Part shown: piece by piece, positions 1 through 8,856 of the stretch | How positions within the stretch are numbered: position 1 is the stretch's first letter | How the letters are laid out: every line of letters begins with the position of its first letter | Position numbers and translations under genes: made by a program | Source: Baekduia alba | Lineage (GTDB): Bacteria; Actinomycetota; Thermoleophilia; Solirubrobacterales; Solirubrobacteraceae | Direction: 5' to 3' | DNA: 64,000 bases | NCBI RefSeq assembly: GCF_028416635.1 | Contig: NZ_CP114013.1 | Span: 5,799,247-5,863,246, forward strand | The notes under the pieces: generated by a model | The model's database searches: none | What the model was told of the DNA's origin: nothing | Seen by the model: only the letters and a program-made list of their open reading frames with translations

Positions 1-132
1 ACCCCGTCGGGTGATCCTCGGCGCATCCTCGCGCCTGGCGGCCGCGCGGCGCAGCAGCGCCTCGGCGACCCTCGCGCAGTCGACCACGTACGTGTCGTGC
101 TCGACCTGCTCTTTCAATGCCTTCAGGTACAT
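1..132 (-). CDS. FlgM-like anti-sigma factor, C-terminal motif region (partial)
   Basis: The gene reads leftwards from an ATG at 130-132 and runs off the window edge, so only 44 codons are visible. The peptide begins MYLKALKEQVEHDTYVVD and continues with CARVAEALLRR. This resembles the C-terminal part of FlgM, the anti-sigma-28 factor (pattern LKxxVxxGxYxVDxxxVAxxLL), with the usual N-terminal half missing. A purine-rich stretch (GGAAGCAGG) lies about 8 bases before the start. If the call is right, it would bind a FliA/sigma-28-type factor. No flagellar gene is visible in the window. It could equally be an unrelated short helical protein, because the 3' end cannot be seen. Confidence 0.45.
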   Translation of the reverse strand, partial: MYLKALKEQVEHDTYVVDCARVAEALLRRAAARREDAPRITRRG

Positions 133-174
133 CTCACGCCTGCTTCCATTGACCCCTTGTCCGGACGGCATCGG

Positions 175-960
175 TCAACCGGGCGCCGAAGTGAGACGCG
201 GGCGTCCAACCTCCGACCCTTGTCCACCGACGGCCGCCCGCAGGGGCACGACGGATGTCAGACGGGAGACAACGACGATCCGTTGAGCGGCGCTGAACAA
301 CGGGTGGCAGGCCGAGAGCACGAGTCGGTCGTAGCCGACGTCGCGCAGAACCTTGATCGCGTCGGGCGAGACGATGCGCGTGCGCTGGACGCGGTAGGTG
401 AACGTCGCGTAGGGCAGCTCGACCGTGATGCGGTCGTTCGGGTGCAGGTCGTCGAGGTGGCGGAACGGCGCGAGGTAGGTCGTGCGGTGTCCGGCGATCG
501 CCGTCGTGCCGCCGACGCCGGGCAGCGGCGTGTCGTCGAACGTGCCCGGGCCCTTGCGCAGGTCGGCCGGGTCAGCGCCCTTCACCACCACGAAGTCCGC
601 GCCCAATCGGGGGATCTTCAGCCGCGCGATCGCGTCGCCCGGCGCGGTGTGCTGCTGCAGCGAGCGCGCGAGGATCGCGATCCGGCGATCGCTGTCGGTC
701 ACGCCGGCCAGCGCGCGGGCCTCCAGCCGCGTCGGGCCCTGGCGCTCCAGCGACCGCAGGTCGCCGCGCAGGCCGTTCTGGCGCAGCTTGGTCTGCAGCG
801 CGGTGACCGGCTCCATCCACAGCACGGTCGCCGCGGCGTCGGCCAGGACGAGCACGCCGGCGGCGATCAACACGGTGGACAACCGGCGTAGCCGGCGACG
901 CCGGCGCTCGGGGCGCGGCGGCGGGGCGGGGGAGCGTGCGACGGTCGCGATCGGGCTCAC
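175..960 (-). CDS. Class E-like sortase (transpeptidase)
   Basis: This 261-residue protein starts with GTG. It has a cytoplasmic Pro/Arg-rich N-terminus, one membrane segment at about 29-48 and an extracellular sortase domain from about 105. The sortase triad is visible: His158 in AIAGHRTTY, Cys218 in VLSACHP and Arg227 in AAQRIVV. Sortases cleave a C-terminal sorting signal and attach the protein to the wall or to another surface protein. The Cys motif LSAC departs from the common TLTTC of class E, so substrate choice is uncertain. The GTG start overlaps the TGA stop of the upstream M28-like gene (957-960), which suggests coupled translation of the two membrane proteins. Confidence 0.85.
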   Translation of the reverse strand: MSPIATVARSPAPPPRPERRRRRLRRLSTVLIAAGVLVLADAAATVLWMEPVTALQTKLRQNGLRGDLRSLERQGPTRLEARALAGVTDSDRRIAILARSLQQHTAPGDAIARLKIPRLGADFVVVKGADPADLRKGPGTFDDTPLPGVGGTTAIAGHRTTYLAPFRHLDDLHPNDRITVELPYATFTYRVQRTRIVSPDAIKVLRDVGYDRLVLSACHPLFSAAQRIVVVSRLTSVVPLRAAVGGQGSEVGRPRLTSAPG

Positions 961-2747
961 CGCCGCAGGGCCGAGCCGAAGTCGCCGAGCGAGCCCGGGC
1001 CCGCGTAGGTGACCGGCCCGCGCGTCTTGATCTCCTCGGGCTCCTCGTCCTTGGGCCGGCGCCGGCGGATCGCGACCAGCCCCGCCGCGACCGCGCAGCC
1101 CCAGAAGAAGCTCCACAGCACCCACGAGCCGATCGGCACGTGGCCGCCCGCGACGAGGATCGTCCAGAACCAGATCCCGTGCGGCAGGTCGAGCGCGAAC
1201 GCGTGGCCGTCGAGCGCGAAGACGAGCAGCAGCGGCGCGAGCGCCAGGACGACGACCGCCAGCGACGCGCTGCGCGGCAGCCGCAGGTCCGGCGTCAGCG
1301 CCCAGAACCACAGGTGCAGGGCGGGGATCGCGAGCGCGGCCGCGTACGGGTTGCCGACCCACAGCGCCGTCGTCACGGCGAGCGTGGTGAGCCCGATGGC
1401 GATCACCGCGCCCGGCGCGTCGGGCTCCCGCCGGCGCGCGCGCAGCGCGCCCGAGGCGTGCAGCAGCGCGGGCCGAGCGACCAGCCAGCCGAGCGCGAAC
1501 ACCAGCAGGATCGCGAAGAGCGCGACCAGCGGTCCCCCGCCCAGCTCGAGCGCCGTGCCCGGGATCGGCGCCCTCGGCGCGACCGAGATCAGCCCGATCT
1601 TCGCCAGCAGGATCGCGAACGCGCACGCCAGCAGGAACGGGATCGCGCTGGACAGCGTCCAGACCGTCCACAGCCCCATCGGCTCGTGACGGCGGCGCAG
1701 GCGCGCGAGCGCGTCGACGCCCATGAGCAACGGCGGGATCAGCAGCGTCCCGATGACGAGCCGCACCGCCCAGCCGGGCAGGACCTTGCCGCGGATGACG
1801 AGGTCGTCGCGCGGCGCGGCCGCGAAGTCGCGGAAGTTGTCCAGCGCGTAGAGGACGCGCAGCGCCGCGCGCCCGAAGTGCTGCAGGCGGACCTCGCTCG
1901 TCCGCTCGTCGGCCGCCGGCGGCCGCTCGCCCGAGGACGACAGCAGCACCGCCGGTTGGCCGGCGCGCAGGAACTCGCCCTGCTCGGAGATCGTGGCTGG
2001 GACCGCCATCCGGCTCCACTGCGTCATCGCCCGCGGCGAGCCACCCTCGGTCCCGAGCTCGGCGTGCAGCGCGCGCTGCACCGTGCGCTGCAGCTGCAGC
2101 GGGGCCTGGCCGCGGCCGTTGGACATGCCGACGACGAACGGCCGCCGCGCGTCGCGGCCCGCCATGTCGCCGAGGACGACGATCCCGTCCGCGCGCCCCC
2201 CGAGGCGCTGCGCCGCCTCGCGCGCGCCGGCGGCGCCGCCGCTGCCGCCCGAGGTCGAGATGAACGTGATCGTCCGGCGCAGCCGTCCGTCGGCGGCGAC
2301 GCGCGCGAGCTCGAGCAGCGCGGCGGTGGACGACAGCTCGGCCTGCGCGGGGTGGGCGGGATCGCCGTGCGCGGCGTCGCGGTGGGCGACCACGACCAGC
2401 GGCGGTCCCGGCTGGCCGGGACGCGTCGCGACGACGTTGATCAGGTCGCGCTTGCCGTCGATCGTGTCGCCCTCGAAGTGGTGCTCGGCGACGGTGCCCG
2501 GAACGGTCTCGCGCAGCCGCGCCGCGACGTAGCGCGCGAGGCGGTCGTCGCCGTCGCTGCCCGGCCGCCGGTCCGCGTAGACCTTGGCGAGATCGGTGAG
2601 CGTCTGCTGTGCCCGCAACCCGTCGAAGCCCTCCGGGCTTTGCGTCGTCCCGATCGGCCGGGGCCGATCCTGGAGGGAGAACGCCGCCACGAGGAGCGCG
2701 AGGAGCACGGGCACGAACGCGACGCGATAGAGGCGCGGTTCGAGCAT
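957..2747 (-). CDS. Membrane protein with degenerate M28 peptidase-like domain
   Basis: The protein has 596 residues from the ATG at 2747. An in-frame ATG 13 codons earlier would cross into the divergent regulator gene, so the inner start is preferred because it begins MLEPRLYR just before a membrane segment (about 6-24). Residues about 40-290 form an M28-type exposed domain, with the HxD metal motif kept (His122, Asp124). The usual bridging Asp and the Glu-Glu pair are not found: the aligned segment reads FISTSGGSGGAAGA (about 162-175). About eight membrane segments follow to the C-terminus, with a charged tail. The family is zinc aminopeptidases, but this copy may be catalytically dead. It is coupled to the sortase gene downstream. 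Confidence 0.7.
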   Translation of the reverse strand: MLEPRLYRVAFVPVLLALLVAAFSLQDRPRPIGTTQSPEGFDGLRAQQTLTDLAKVYADRRPGSDGDDRLARYVAARLRETVPGTVAEHHFEGDTIDGKRDLINVVATRPGQPGPPLVVVAHRDAAHGDPAHPAQAELSSTAALLELARVAADGRLRRTITFISTSGGSGGAAGAREAAQRLGGRADGIVVLGDMAGRDARRPFVVGMSNGRGQAPLQLQRTVQRALHAELGTEGGSPRAMTQWSRMAVPATISEQGEFLRAGQPAVLLSSSGERPPAADERTSEVRLQHFGRAALRVLYALDNFRDFAAAPRDDLVIRGKVLPGWAVRLVIGTLLIPPLLMGVDALARLRRRHEPMGLWTVWTLSSAIPFLLACAFAILLAKIGLISVAPRAPIPGTALELGGGPLVALFAILLVFALGWLVARPALLHASGALRARRREPDAPGAVIAIGLTTLAVTTALWVGNPYAAALAIPALHLWFWALTPDLRLPRSASLAVVVLALAPLLLVFALDGHAFALDLPHGIWFWTILVAGGHVPIGSWVLWSFFWGCAVAAGLVAIRRRRPKDEEPEEIKTRGPVTYAGPGSLGDFGSALRR

Positions 2748-2753
2748 CCACCT

Positions 2754-2759
2754 ACAGTG
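2754..2759 (+). promoter_or_regulatory. Candidate -10 element of the regulator-kinase-protease operon
   Basis: TACAGT fits the actinobacterial TANNNT -10 and sits 11 bases before the ATG at 2771, inside a divergent gap of only 23 bases. Transcription would start about 5 bases before the ATG, giving a very short leader. No clear -35 box is visible. Confidence 0.35.
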
Positions 2760-2770
2760 TGTCTCACAGG

Positions 2771-3487
2771 ATGGCCGAACGCGCACCCAGAATCCTGCTG
2801 GCCGACGACGAGCAGTCGATCCAGACGCTCCTGAGCTTCCCGCTGCGCAAGGACGGCTACGAGGTGACGACCGCCTCCGACGGCCGCGAGGCGCTGGCGC
2901 GCTTCCAGGAGGGCAAGTTCGACCTCGTGGTCCTCGACGTGATGATGCCGCGGATGGACGGGCTGGAGGTGTGCCGCCGGATCCGGGCGCGCAACACGGT
3001 CCCGATCATCATGCTCACCGCCAAGGCCGAGGAGATCGACAAGGTCCTCGGGCTGGAGCTCGGCGCCGACGACTACATCACCAAGCCGTTCTCGCTGCGC
3101 GAGTTCCGCTCACGCGTCCGGGCCGCGCTGCGCCGCGCCGGGATGCAGACGCAGTCGGCCGATCCCGACGCCGACGAGCAGCCGCTCACCGTCCACGAGC
3201 TGGAGATCGACCCGGCCAAGCGCGCGGTGCGCGTGCGCGACACCACGGTCGAGCTGACGTTCGTGGAGTTCGAGATCCTCAACGCGCTGGCCCGCAACCC
3301 CGGCCGGGTCTTCACGCGCGACATGCTCCTCACGCGCATCTGGGGCGACAGCGCCTACCGGGACCCGCGCACGATCGACGTGCACATCCGGCATCTGCGC
3401 GAGAAGCTCGAGACCGACGCCAAGGACCCGGAGTACCTGTTCACGGTGCGCGGCGTGGGCTACCGCTTCAGAGACGAAGCGCGATAG
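2771..3487 (+). CDS. OmpR/PhoB-family response regulator
   Basis: This 238-residue protein has an N-terminal receiver domain (about 7-120) with the acidic pair ADDE, phospho-acceptor Asp56 in VVLDVMMP and conserved Lys105 in YITKPFS. A winged-helix DNA-binding domain follows (about 140-235) and ends in the typical VRGVGYRF. It should be phosphorylated by the kinase encoded 18 bases downstream and then regulate transcription. The start is the ATG at 2771; the reading frame stays open further upstream but runs into the opposite-strand gene. Together with the following kinase and HtrA-like protease, the layout suggests an envelope-stress response, though the signal and targets cannot be read from sequence. 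Confidence 0.93.
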   Translation: MAERAPRILLADDEQSIQTLLSFPLRKDGYEVTTASDGREALARFQEGKFDLVVLDVMMPRMDGLEVCRRIRARNTVPIIMLTAKAEEIDKVLGLELGADDYITKPFSLREFRSRVRAALRRAGMQTQSADPDADEQPLTVHELEIDPAKRAVRVRDTTVELTFVEFEILNALARNPGRVFTRDMLLTRIWGDSAYRDPRTIDVHIRHLREKLETDAKDPEYLFTVRGVGYRFRDEAR

Positions 3488-3505
3488 TCACAATCAGCGC
3501 CGCGA

Positions 3506-4915
3506 ATGCGATCGCTGCGCACCCGACTGACGCTGTCGCTGTTCGTGATCGTCCTGGGGGCGGTCGCGATCGTGAGCGTCGGCGTCCTGAAGTCGCTCGA
3601 CGGCGACCTGCGCGACGCGGCGCTCGAGCAGCTGATGACGACCGCGCGGATCAACTCGCGCGGGATCGACATCGCGATCGACCGCGGGGACTCGGCCCGC
3701 CACATCGACACGCTCGTGCGCGACGCCGCCGACCAGGCCACCGCGCGGGTCACGCTGCTCGGCCTGTACTCCAACCCGGGCAACCTGCGCACCTACCCGA
3801 AGTCGGACTCGACGCGGCAGGTGGAGATCCGCGACCTCCAGTTCGACGTCGCGGTCGACGCGGCCCAGACCGGCCGGCCGCAGACCGCGGTCGAGGCCGG
3901 CGACGCGGGGCGCGTCGGCGAGGCCGCGGTCCCGCTGATCTACGAGGACCCGCGCACGCACAAGCGCGTCGTGGGCTCGGTGATCGTCTTCTCGCGGCCG
4001 CTGGACGTCGTCGACCGCGACCTCCAGGTCGTGCGCGACCGCGTCCTCACCGCGGCGCTCGCCGCGCTGGTCCTGGCCGCGCTGGCCGCGTGGATGGTCG
4101 CGCGCAACGTGTCGCTGCGCGTCCGGCGCCTGGAGGTGGTCGCCGACCGCGTCGCCCAGGGCGACCTGACCGCGCGCTTCCCGGTCGACGCGCACGACGA
4201 GCTCGGCCAGCTCGCCGACACGCTGGAGCAGATGCGCCGCCAGCTCGCCGAGCTCGACGACGCGCGCAAGCGCTTCATCGCGACCGCGTCGCACGAGCTG
4301 CGCACGCCGCTGTTCTCGCTCGGCGGGTTCCTCGAGCTGCTCGAGGAGGAGGAGCTCGACGAGGAGGACCGGCGCCGGTTCATCACGCAGCTGCGCCAGC
4401 AGGTCCTGCGCATGCAGAAGCTGGCCACCGACCTGCTCGACCTCTCGCGGCTGGAGGCGGGCTCGCTGGAGCTGCGGCGCGAGCCGACCGACCTGGGCGA
4501 CGTCGCGCGCCTGGTCGCCGACGAGTTCGCGCCCGCGCTGGTCGCCCACGACGCGCACCTGGAGCTGCGGCTGCCGCCTGATCCCGTCGAGGCCGACTGC
4601 GACCCCGAGCGCGTCGCGCAGGTCCTGCGCATCCTCATCGACAACGCGATCACGCACACGCCGCCCGGCACCGACCTGGTGGTGTCGGCCTCGCGCCGCG
4701 GCGATCAGGCGCGCATGGGAGTGGGGGACTTCGGACCGGGTATCCACCGGACGATGCTGCCCCGGATCTTCGAGCCGTTCGTGACCTCCGACGATGCCCA
4801 GGGGTCCGGCTTGGGCCTCGCGATCGCCAGCGAGCTGGCGGAGCGCATGGACGGCCGGCTCGCGGTGGACTCCCATCCGGGGCGCACGACGTTCACGCTG
4901 GAGCTGCCGGCATGA
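3506..4915 (+). CDS. Membrane sensor histidine kinase
   Basis: The protein has 469 residues. Two membrane segments (about 9-29 and 180-200) flank an extracytoplasmic sensor of about 150 residues with no recognised fold. A HAMP linker (about 200-252) is followed by HisKA with His263 in [10 protein letters not shown] and an ATP-binding domain with DNAITHTPPG, GDFGPGI and GSGLGLAI. It presumably phosphorylates the regulator encoded just upstream. Its TGA stop lies within the ATG start of the protease gene (4912-4915), so kinase and protease are translationally coupled. The sensor may therefore monitor envelope protein quality, which is an inference from context only. Confidence 0.93.
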   Translation: MRSLRTRLTLSLFVIVLGAVAIVSVGVLKSLDGDLRDAALEQLMTTARINSRGIDIAIDRGDSARHIDTLVRDAADQATARVTLLGLYSNPGNLRTYPKSDSTRQVEIRDLQFDVAVDAAQTGRPQTAVEAGDAGRVGEAAVPLIYEDPRTHKRVVGSVIVFSRPLDVVDRDLQVVRDRVLTAALAALVLAALAAWMVARNVSLRVRRLEVVADRVAQGDLTARFPVDAHDELGQLADTLEQMRRQLAELDDARKRFIATASHELRTPLFSLGGFLELLEEEELDEEDRRRFITQLRQQVLRMQKLATDLLDLSRLEAGSLELRREPTDLGDVARLVADEFAPALVAHDAHLELRLPPDPVEADCDPERVAQVLRILIDNAITHTPPGTDLVVSASRRGDQARMGVGDFGPGIHRTMLPRIFEPFVTSDDAQGSGLGLAIASELAERMDGRLAVDSHPGRTTFTLELPA

Positions 4916-6072
4916 CGCGTGCGGTCGCCGGGACGCTGGCGGCGATCGCGCTGGTCGCGACGGGGTGTGGGGGCTCGAGCAAGGACGACAACAAGACGGT
5001 CGCCTCGACGGTGGACCGCACGACCCGCGTCGAGGTCGTCAAGGGCGCCGACGCCGCCGGGCGGTTCGACCCGCAGGCGATCTACCGCCGCGACTCGCCG
5101 GGCGTCGTGACGATCCTGTCGGCCTTCGGCGACTCGGGCGGTTCGGCCGGCGACGCCGGGCTCGGCTCCGGGTTCGTGATCTCCGCCGGCGGCGAGATCG
5201 CCACCAACGCGCACGTCGTCACCACCGGCGAGGGCGCGTCGATCCGCAAGGCGTCGCAGGTCTTCGTCCGCTTCGGCGACCGCAACCAGGTCAGCGGGCG
5301 GATCCTCGGCTTCGACCCGTTCTCCGACGTCGCGCTGGTCAAGGTCGACCCCGCGGGGCTGACGCTGCGCCCGCTGGGGCTCGGCTCGAGCGAGAACGTG
5401 AAGGTCGGCGAGCCGGTGGCCGCCATCGGCTCGCCGTTCGGCGAGGAGCGCTCGCTCTCGGTCGGCGTGATCTCGGCGACCGACCGCGCGATCGAGTCGC
5501 TCACCGGCTTCCAGACCTCGGGCGCGCTGCAGACCGATGCGGCGATCAACAGCGGCAACTCGGGCGGGCCGCTGCTGGACTCCGGCGGGCGCGTGCTCGG
5601 CATCAACTCCCAGATCCGCTCGTCGTCGGGCTCGGGCAGCGGCGTCGGGTTCGCGGTCCCGGTCGACGTGGTCCGGCGCTCGCTGGCCCAGCTGCGCAAG
5701 GCGGGCAAGGCCGAGTACCCGTACTTGGGCGTGTCGACCTCCGGCGTGTACCCGCAGCTCGCGGAGCGCTTCGACCTCGGCACCGATCACGGCGCGTGGA
5801 TCCAGGAGGTCGTCGCCGGCGGGCCGGGCGACCGCGCGGGCCTGAAGGCCGGCGCGCGGCGCGAGACGTTCCAGGAGCAGCCGTGGCGCGTCGGCGGCGA
5901 CGTCGTGACGAAGATCGACGGCGCGGACGTCCGCGAGGACGCCGATCTCGCGCGCTCGCTGGACGGCAAGGCGCCAGGAGGCAAGGTCAGGCTGACGCTT
6001 GTGCGCGACGGCGAGGCGCGCGATGTGACCGTGACGCTCGGAACCCGCCCGCTGCAGTCCCCGCGGGGGTAG
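4912..6072 (+). CDS. HtrA/DegP-like serine protease, probable lipoprotein
   Basis: This 386-residue protein starts with a short signal peptide and a lipobox-like ALVATGC, with Cys19 as the probable lipidation site. The trypsin-like domain carries the catalytic triad His101 (IATNAHVVT), Asp139 (DPFSDVALV) and Ser217 (NSGNSGGPL). A PDZ domain follows at about 275-380 with the ligand-binding YLGV segment. Proteins of this family degrade or refold damaged exported proteins. The gene overlaps the kinase by four bases, so it is both a likely effector and a possible part of the sensing loop. The family assignment is firm; the substrate is unknown. Confidence 0.92.
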   Translation: MTRAVAGTLAAIALVATGCGGSSKDDNKTVASTVDRTTRVEVVKGADAAGRFDPQAIYRRDSPGVVTILSAFGDSGGSAGDAGLGSGFVISAGGEIATNAHVVTTGEGASIRKASQVFVRFGDRNQVSGRILGFDPFSDVALVKVDPAGLTLRPLGLGSSENVKVGEPVAAIGSPFGEERSLSVGVISATDRAIESLTGFQTSGALQTDAAINSGNSGGPLLDSGGRVLGINSQIRSSSGSGSGVGFAVPVDVVRRSLAQLRKAGKAEYPYLGVSTSGVYPQLAERFDLGTDHGAWIQEVVAGGPGDRAGLKAGARRETFQEQPWRVGGDVVTKIDGADVREDADLARSLDGKAPGGKVRLTLVRDGEARDVTVTLGTRPLQSPRG

Positions 6073-6082
6073 GCTCGGTCCC

Positions 6083-7387
6083 GTGCTCCAGCCCGTGACC
6101 CTGGGGTCCAAGACCCTCGCCGACTACACGCACATCTTCGGTCGGGACCAGATCGCGGAGATCCGCGAGCTCGCCGAGCCGTTGAAGGGCGCGCGCGTGG
6201 CGCACATCTCGGCGACGGCGTTCGGCGGCGGGGTCGCCGAGATCCTCTACACGTTGGTCCCGTTGATGAAGGACGTCGGGATCGACGTCGAGTGGCAGAT
6301 CATCTACGGGCGCGAGGAGTTCTTCCACGCCACGAAGTTGATGCACAACGCGCTGCAGGGCGCCCCGGAGGACCTGACCCGCGAGCAATGGGACACGTGG
6401 CGCCGCTACAACGAGATGAACGCGAAGGAGCTGCCCGACGGATGGGACGTGGCGGTCGTGCACGACCCGCAGCCGGCGGCGCTCCACGGGCTCGTCCCTG
6501 AGAAGGCGCGCGGGTGGGTATGGCGCTGTCACATCGACCTCTCGACCCCGAACCCCGCGACGATCGACGAGCTGCTGCCCTACATCCGCGACTACCCGCA
6601 GACGCTGTTCCACATGGAGCAGTACGTGCCCGCCGGCCTCAAGGGCAGGGTCAACGTCGTCCCGCCCGCCATCGACCCGCTGGCCCCCAAGAACATGGCC
6701 TTGTCGCCCGACGACGCGTCCTACGTCTGCGGCCAGTTCGGCATCGACGTGGACCGGCCGCTGATGGTGCAGGTCTCGCGCTTCGACCCGTGGAAGGACC
6801 CGCTGGGCGTCATCGACGCCTACAAGCTGGTCAAGGAGGAGCGCCCGGACGTCCAGCTCGCACTCGTGGGCTCGATGGCCAGCGACGACCCCGAAGGCTG
6901 GGACTACTACAACGCGACCGTGGCACACGCCGACGGAGACCCCGACATCTTCATCCTCAACAACTTCAACAACGTTGGCTCGATCGAGGTCAACGCCTTC
7001 CAGTCGCACGCCGACGTCGTCATCCAGAAGTCGATCCGCGAGGGCTTCGGGCTGACGGTGAGCGAGGCCCTCTGGAAGAGCAAGGCCTTCGTCGGCGGCG
7101 ACGTGGGCGGGATCCCGCTGCAGGTCGAGCAGGGCGTCACGGGCTATCTGGTCCGCTCGCCGGAGCAGTGCGCCGCGCGGTGCGCGGACATCCTCCAGGA
7201 CCCGGCGCTGGGCAAGGCGCTGGGGCGGCGCGGCAAGGCGCACGTGCGCAAGCACTTCCTGACGCCGCGCTACCTGCGCGACTACCTGAAGATCTTCAGC
7301 GAGCAGCTGGGCGTGTCGGCGCCGGGCACGGCGGCGACATCGTCGTCGCAGCCCGACTCGTCGTCCCTGGCGGAGGGAGCGGCATGA
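6083..7387 (+). CDS. GT4 glycosyltransferase, trehalose synthase (TreT)-like
   Basis: The protein has 434 residues and begins at a GTG. The N-terminal Rossmann half contains HISATAFGGGVAEIL and VVHDPQPAAL. The C-terminal half contains VQVSRFDPWKDP and the GT4 nucleotide-binding segment SIREGFGLTVSEA followed by GGIPLQ. These match the trehalose glycosyltransferring synthase / trehalose phosphorylase group of GT4 enzymes, which join an activated glucose to glucose or release glucose phosphate from trehalose. Its stop overlaps the otsA start as ATGA, so both products are probably made together. TreT and phosphorylase activity cannot be separated by reading alone. Confidence 0.8.
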   Translation: MLQPVTLGSKTLADYTHIFGRDQIAEIRELAEPLKGARVAHISATAFGGGVAEILYTLVPLMKDVGIDVEWQIIYGREEFFHATKLMHNALQGAPEDLTREQWDTWRRYNEMNAKELPDGWDVAVVHDPQPAALHGLVPEKARGWVWRCHIDLSTPNPATIDELLPYIRDYPQTLFHMEQYVPAGLKGRVNVVPPAIDPLAPKNMALSPDDASYVCGQFGIDVDRPLMVQVSRFDPWKDPLGVIDAYKLVKEERPDVQLALVGSMASDDPEGWDYYNATVAHADGDPDIFILNNFNNVGSIEVNAFQSHADVVIQKSIREGFGLTVSEALWKSKAFVGGDVGGIPLQVEQGVTGYLVRSPEQCAARCADILQDPALGKALGRRGKAHVRKHFLTPRYLRDYLKIFSEQLGVSAPGTAATSSSQPDSSSLAEGAA

Positions 7388-8856
7388 CCGTGACCGGTGG
7401 TGAGAGCGACCGCCCGCTGATCCTGGTGTCCAACCGCGGGCCGGTCACCTACGACGACGAGGGCGGCTTCAAGCGCGGCACCGGCGGCCTGGTGACGGCG
7501 CTGACCGGGCTGGCGGTGCACCGCGACGTGATCTGGATCGCGAGCGCGCTGACCGGCGGCGACAAGCAGCGCGTGGCGGAGGCCGACGGCAAGTCCTTCG
7601 AGGTCGACACGGCCGGCGAGGGGACCTTCCAGGTCCGCATGGTCGTCAGCGACGACGACGCCTACGACCGCTTCTACAACATCTTCGCGAACCCGATGCT
7701 GTGGTTCATCCAGCACTACCTCTGGGACCTCTCCAACGCGCCGGACGTCCGGCGCCACGAGATCGAGGCCTTCGAGTTCGGCTACAACGTGGTCAACGAG
7801 GACTTGGCCAAGGCCGTGGTCGAGGAGATCGAGGGCGTCGAGGAGCCCGTCGTGATGGTCCACGACTACCACCTCTACACCTTGCCCGGCCTGATCCGGA
7901 AGGCGCGGCCGGACGCGTTCCTCCATCACTTCGTGCACATCCCGTGGACGCAGCCGGACGCGTGGCGCGTGCTGCCGCGCGGGGTGCGGACCGAGATCTA
8001 CGAGGGGCTACTGGCCAACGACATCATCGGGTTCCACACCCGGTCCTATCGCTGGAACTTCCTGCAGTGCTGCCGCGACCTGATGGACTTGGACGTGGAC
8101 TTCAACGAGGGCATCGTGAAGTTCGAGGACCGCGAGGTCTGGGTTCGCGCCTATCCGCTGCCGATCGACGCCGACGCGATCCGCCGCGTCGCGCAGAGCG
8201 AGCGCGTCGCGGAGTTCGAGGCCGAGCTGCTGCGCCGGCGCCGCGAGCACATCGTGCTGCGCGTCGACCGTGCCGACCTGTCCAAGAACGTGCTGCGCGG
8301 GTTCACCGCCTTCGACCTGTTCCTGGAGCAGCATCCGGAGTTCCGCGAGAAGGTGACGTTCGTCGCGCAGCTGATGCCGTCGCGCACCGACGTGCCCGAG
8401 TACGCCGAGTACCTGGAGCGCATCGAGGCGATCGTCGCCGTCGTCAACCACCGCCACGGCACGCCCGACTGGATGCCGATCCAGCTGAAGCTGAAGGACG
8501 ACCTCGAAGATGCCGTCGCGGCCTACAAGAACTACGACGTCCTCCTCGTGAACGCCATGTTCGACGGCATGAACCTGGTCGCGAAGGAGGGACCGATGGT
8601 CAACGAGCGCCACGGCGTCTCGATCCTGTCCGAGAACACCGGCGCCCACGAGGAGCTCGGCGAGTACGCGCTCTCCGTCAACCCCTTCGACATCCAGGAG
8701 CTCGCCGACTCCATCCACGCCGCCCTGACGATGGCGCCGGCCGAGCGCGAGCGCCGCGCGCGAGGACTGCAGGAGATCATCACCTCCCGCAACCCCGGCG
8801 ACTGGATCGACGACCAGATCGCCGACATCCGCAAGAAGGCGGGCGTGGAGGCGTAG
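7384..8856 (+). CDS. otsA: Trehalose-6-phosphate synthase (GT20)
   Basis: This 490-residue enzyme should transfer glucose from a nucleotide sugar to glucose-6-phosphate. It shows the family hallmarks: N-terminal LVSNRGPVTY, the glycine-rich GTGGLVTAL loop, VMVHDYHLYTLP, the HIPWTQPD motif and the C-terminal FDGMNLVAKEG segment. The length is close to the family norm, and no phosphatase (OtsB) domain is fused. No otsB gene is seen nearby, so dephosphorylation must be encoded elsewhere or use a general phosphatase. The start overlaps the upstream GT4 gene by four bases. Downstream, 8857-9026 holds only a weak hairpin (8918-8935) without a T-tract. Confidence 0.93.
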   Translation: MTVTGGESDRPLILVSNRGPVTYDDEGGFKRGTGGLVTALTGLAVHRDVIWIASALTGGDKQRVAEADGKSFEVDTAGEGTFQVRMVVSDDDAYDRFYNIFANPMLWFIQHYLWDLSNAPDVRRHEIEAFEFGYNVVNEDLAKAVVEEIEGVEEPVVMVHDYHLYTLPGLIRKARPDAFLHHFVHIPWTQPDAWRVLPRGVRTEIYEGLLANDIIGFHTRSYRWNFLQCCRDLMDLDVDFNEGIVKFEDREVWVRAYPLPIDADAIRRVAQSERVAEFEAELLRRRREHIVLRVDRADLSKNVLRGFTAFDLFLEQHPEFREKVTFVAQLMPSRTDVPEYAEYLERIEAIVAVVNHRHGTPDWMPIQLKLKDDLEDAVAAYKNYDVLLVNAMFDGMNLVAKEGPMVNERHGVSILSENTGAHEELGEYALSVNPFDIQELADSIHAALTMAPAERERRARGLQEIITSRNPGDWIDDQIADIRKKAGVEA

